Made by a program: the position numbers and the translations under genes | Origin: an uncultured Eubacteriales bacterium | GTDB taxonomy: Bacteria; Bacillota_A; Clostridia; Peptostreptococcales; Anaerovoracaceae | NCBI GenBank assembly: GCA_902774195.1 | Contig: CACYHM010000116.1 | Coordinates: 1-5,432 of the forward strand | Length of the DNA stretch: 5,432 nt | Direction of reading: 5' to 3' | Notes under the pieces: model-generated | Databases searched by the model: none | Seen by the model: only the letters and a program-made list of their open reading frames with translations | Told to the model about the DNA's origin: nothing | Part shown: positions 4,814 through 5,432 of the stretch, in pieces | Numbering within the stretch: position 1 is the first letter of the stretch | Layout of the letters: the number at the start of each line of letters is the position of its first letter

Positions 4814-5432
4814 TTCGTCCTCTTCGCGCTCTCCACGCCGCTGTATTTCACTGTGGACCGCGCCTCGTCCGTCAGCGCGTCCATCGACGGTATCTCTCCG
4901 ATGACGTTAGGGCGGAGCCGGTCCATCATGATGATGTCTCTGCTCGTCAGAGCTTCGCCACCATCAAAAGGATTGAAGCGCCCGTCGATGATGTCGTGCC
5001 TCAGTATCTCTACCAGCTGCCTGGTGCCGCATGGCAGATCATCCGCCAGTTTTATATCCACCACGCCCGAGATCATGCCCCACCAGTAATTGGTGGCCTG
5101 GTCCTTCCTGTCTACCAGATGAGCGCTGTAGGTGCCCTCGATAATGGTCCTGACGATGATCTCGTAGAGCTTTCCCCACTTATATATAGGGGCGGCGAGG
5201 TTCCTTATGCGGCACGTCCCTGACAGGTCGTTGCCCTCGCCGGGAGCGCATCTTTCAACGTAGCACACCCCGTATGCGTCGCTTCCGTCAGCGCTGTGGA
5301 GCGAATCCACAGCGGATAATACATGTATGCCCTTGTCCAGCATCGACCACCACCAGTCGGCGTCTTTGCGCGATGCCCAGTCGAGATACACTTTTACCTG
5401 CGGATCGACCATCGAGGCTCCTATGGCGAATG
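4810..5432 (-). CDS. BMP family (PnrA/Med-like) substrate-binding protein, C-terminal part
   Basis: The last 206 residues are visible; the gene enters from the right edge, so any signal peptide or lipobox lies outside. The BMP family includes nucleoside-binding lipoproteins of ABC importers (PnrA/TmpC, BmpA) and the Bacillus Med protein. Seen: FAIGASMVDPQVKVYLDW at the edge, a typical BMP strand-loop where the homologous protein describes the ligand pocket, then APIYKWGKLYE, TNYWWGMISGVVDI and a C-terminal region ending IGEIPSMDALTDEARSTV. The RFNPFDGG turn and the MDRLRPNVIG stretch also match clostridial members. The in-frame ATG at 5412 is internal, since the family alignment continues upstream of it to the edge. 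It ends in an ATGA overlap with the phosphoesterase gene. Whether it serves an ABC transporter or acts as a stand-alone sensor depends on genes beyond the window. Confidence 0.85.
   Translation of the reverse strand, partial: FAIGASMVDPQVKVYLDWASRKDADWWWSMLDKGIHVLSAVDSLHSADGSDAYGVCYVERCAPGEGNDLSGTCRIRNLAAPIYKWGKLYEIIVRTIIEGTYSAHLVDRKDQATNYWWGMISGVVDIKLADDLPCGTRQLVEILRHDIIDGRFNPFDGGEALTSRDIIMMDRLRPNVIGEIPSMDALTDEARSTVKYSGVESAKRTK

Overview
The window looks like ordinary chromosome from a fairly GC-rich anaerobic member of the Bacillota, most likely class Clostridia. This rests on family resemblance (clostridial-type nicotinate phosphoribosyltransferase, S4/RluA pseudouridine synthase, type I signal peptidase with a cytoplasmic N-terminal tail, BMP-family lipoprotein), on purine-rich Shine-Dalgarno sites and on short intergenic gaps. 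The genus cannot be fixed from the sequence; a lineage like the Mogibacterium/Anaerovoracaceae group is only a guess.

Layout: three transcription units. (1) A leftward pair transcribed from near 1768 encodes a 100-residue single-pass membrane protein with an Ala/Glu/Pro-repeat tail, then nicotinate phosphoribosyltransferase (pncB), which runs off the left edge a few residues short of its expected end. (2) A divergent rightward operon starts near 1891 and holds an RluA-family pseudouridine synthase, signal peptidase I (lepB) and the trans-translation protein SmpB, ending in an intrinsic terminator at 4129-4160. (3) A leftward unit enters from the right edge with the C-terminal two thirds of a BMP/PnrA-like substrate-binding protein. 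It continues through an ATGA overlap into a metallophosphoesterase gene split by a +1 frameshift near 4471, and ends in its own terminator at 4164-4195. Units 2 and 3 converge on back-to-back terminators, and units 1 and 2 diverge from a 175-bp intergenic region with well-formed promoters on both strands. No gene-free stretch exceeds 300 bases.

Functionally this is housekeeping content: NAD salvage, rRNA or tRNA modification, protein export processing and ribosome rescue, plus a possible nucleoside-uptake or sensing unit with a (probably broken) phosphoesterase. I see no mobile element, CRISPR array, RNA gene or obvious new system. The points worth a second look are a palindromic -35 box apparently shared by promoters on both strands, two tandem palindromes inside the coding sequence for the pseudouridine synthase linker, the frameshifted phosphoesterase, and the small acidic-tailed membrane protein ahead of pncB.
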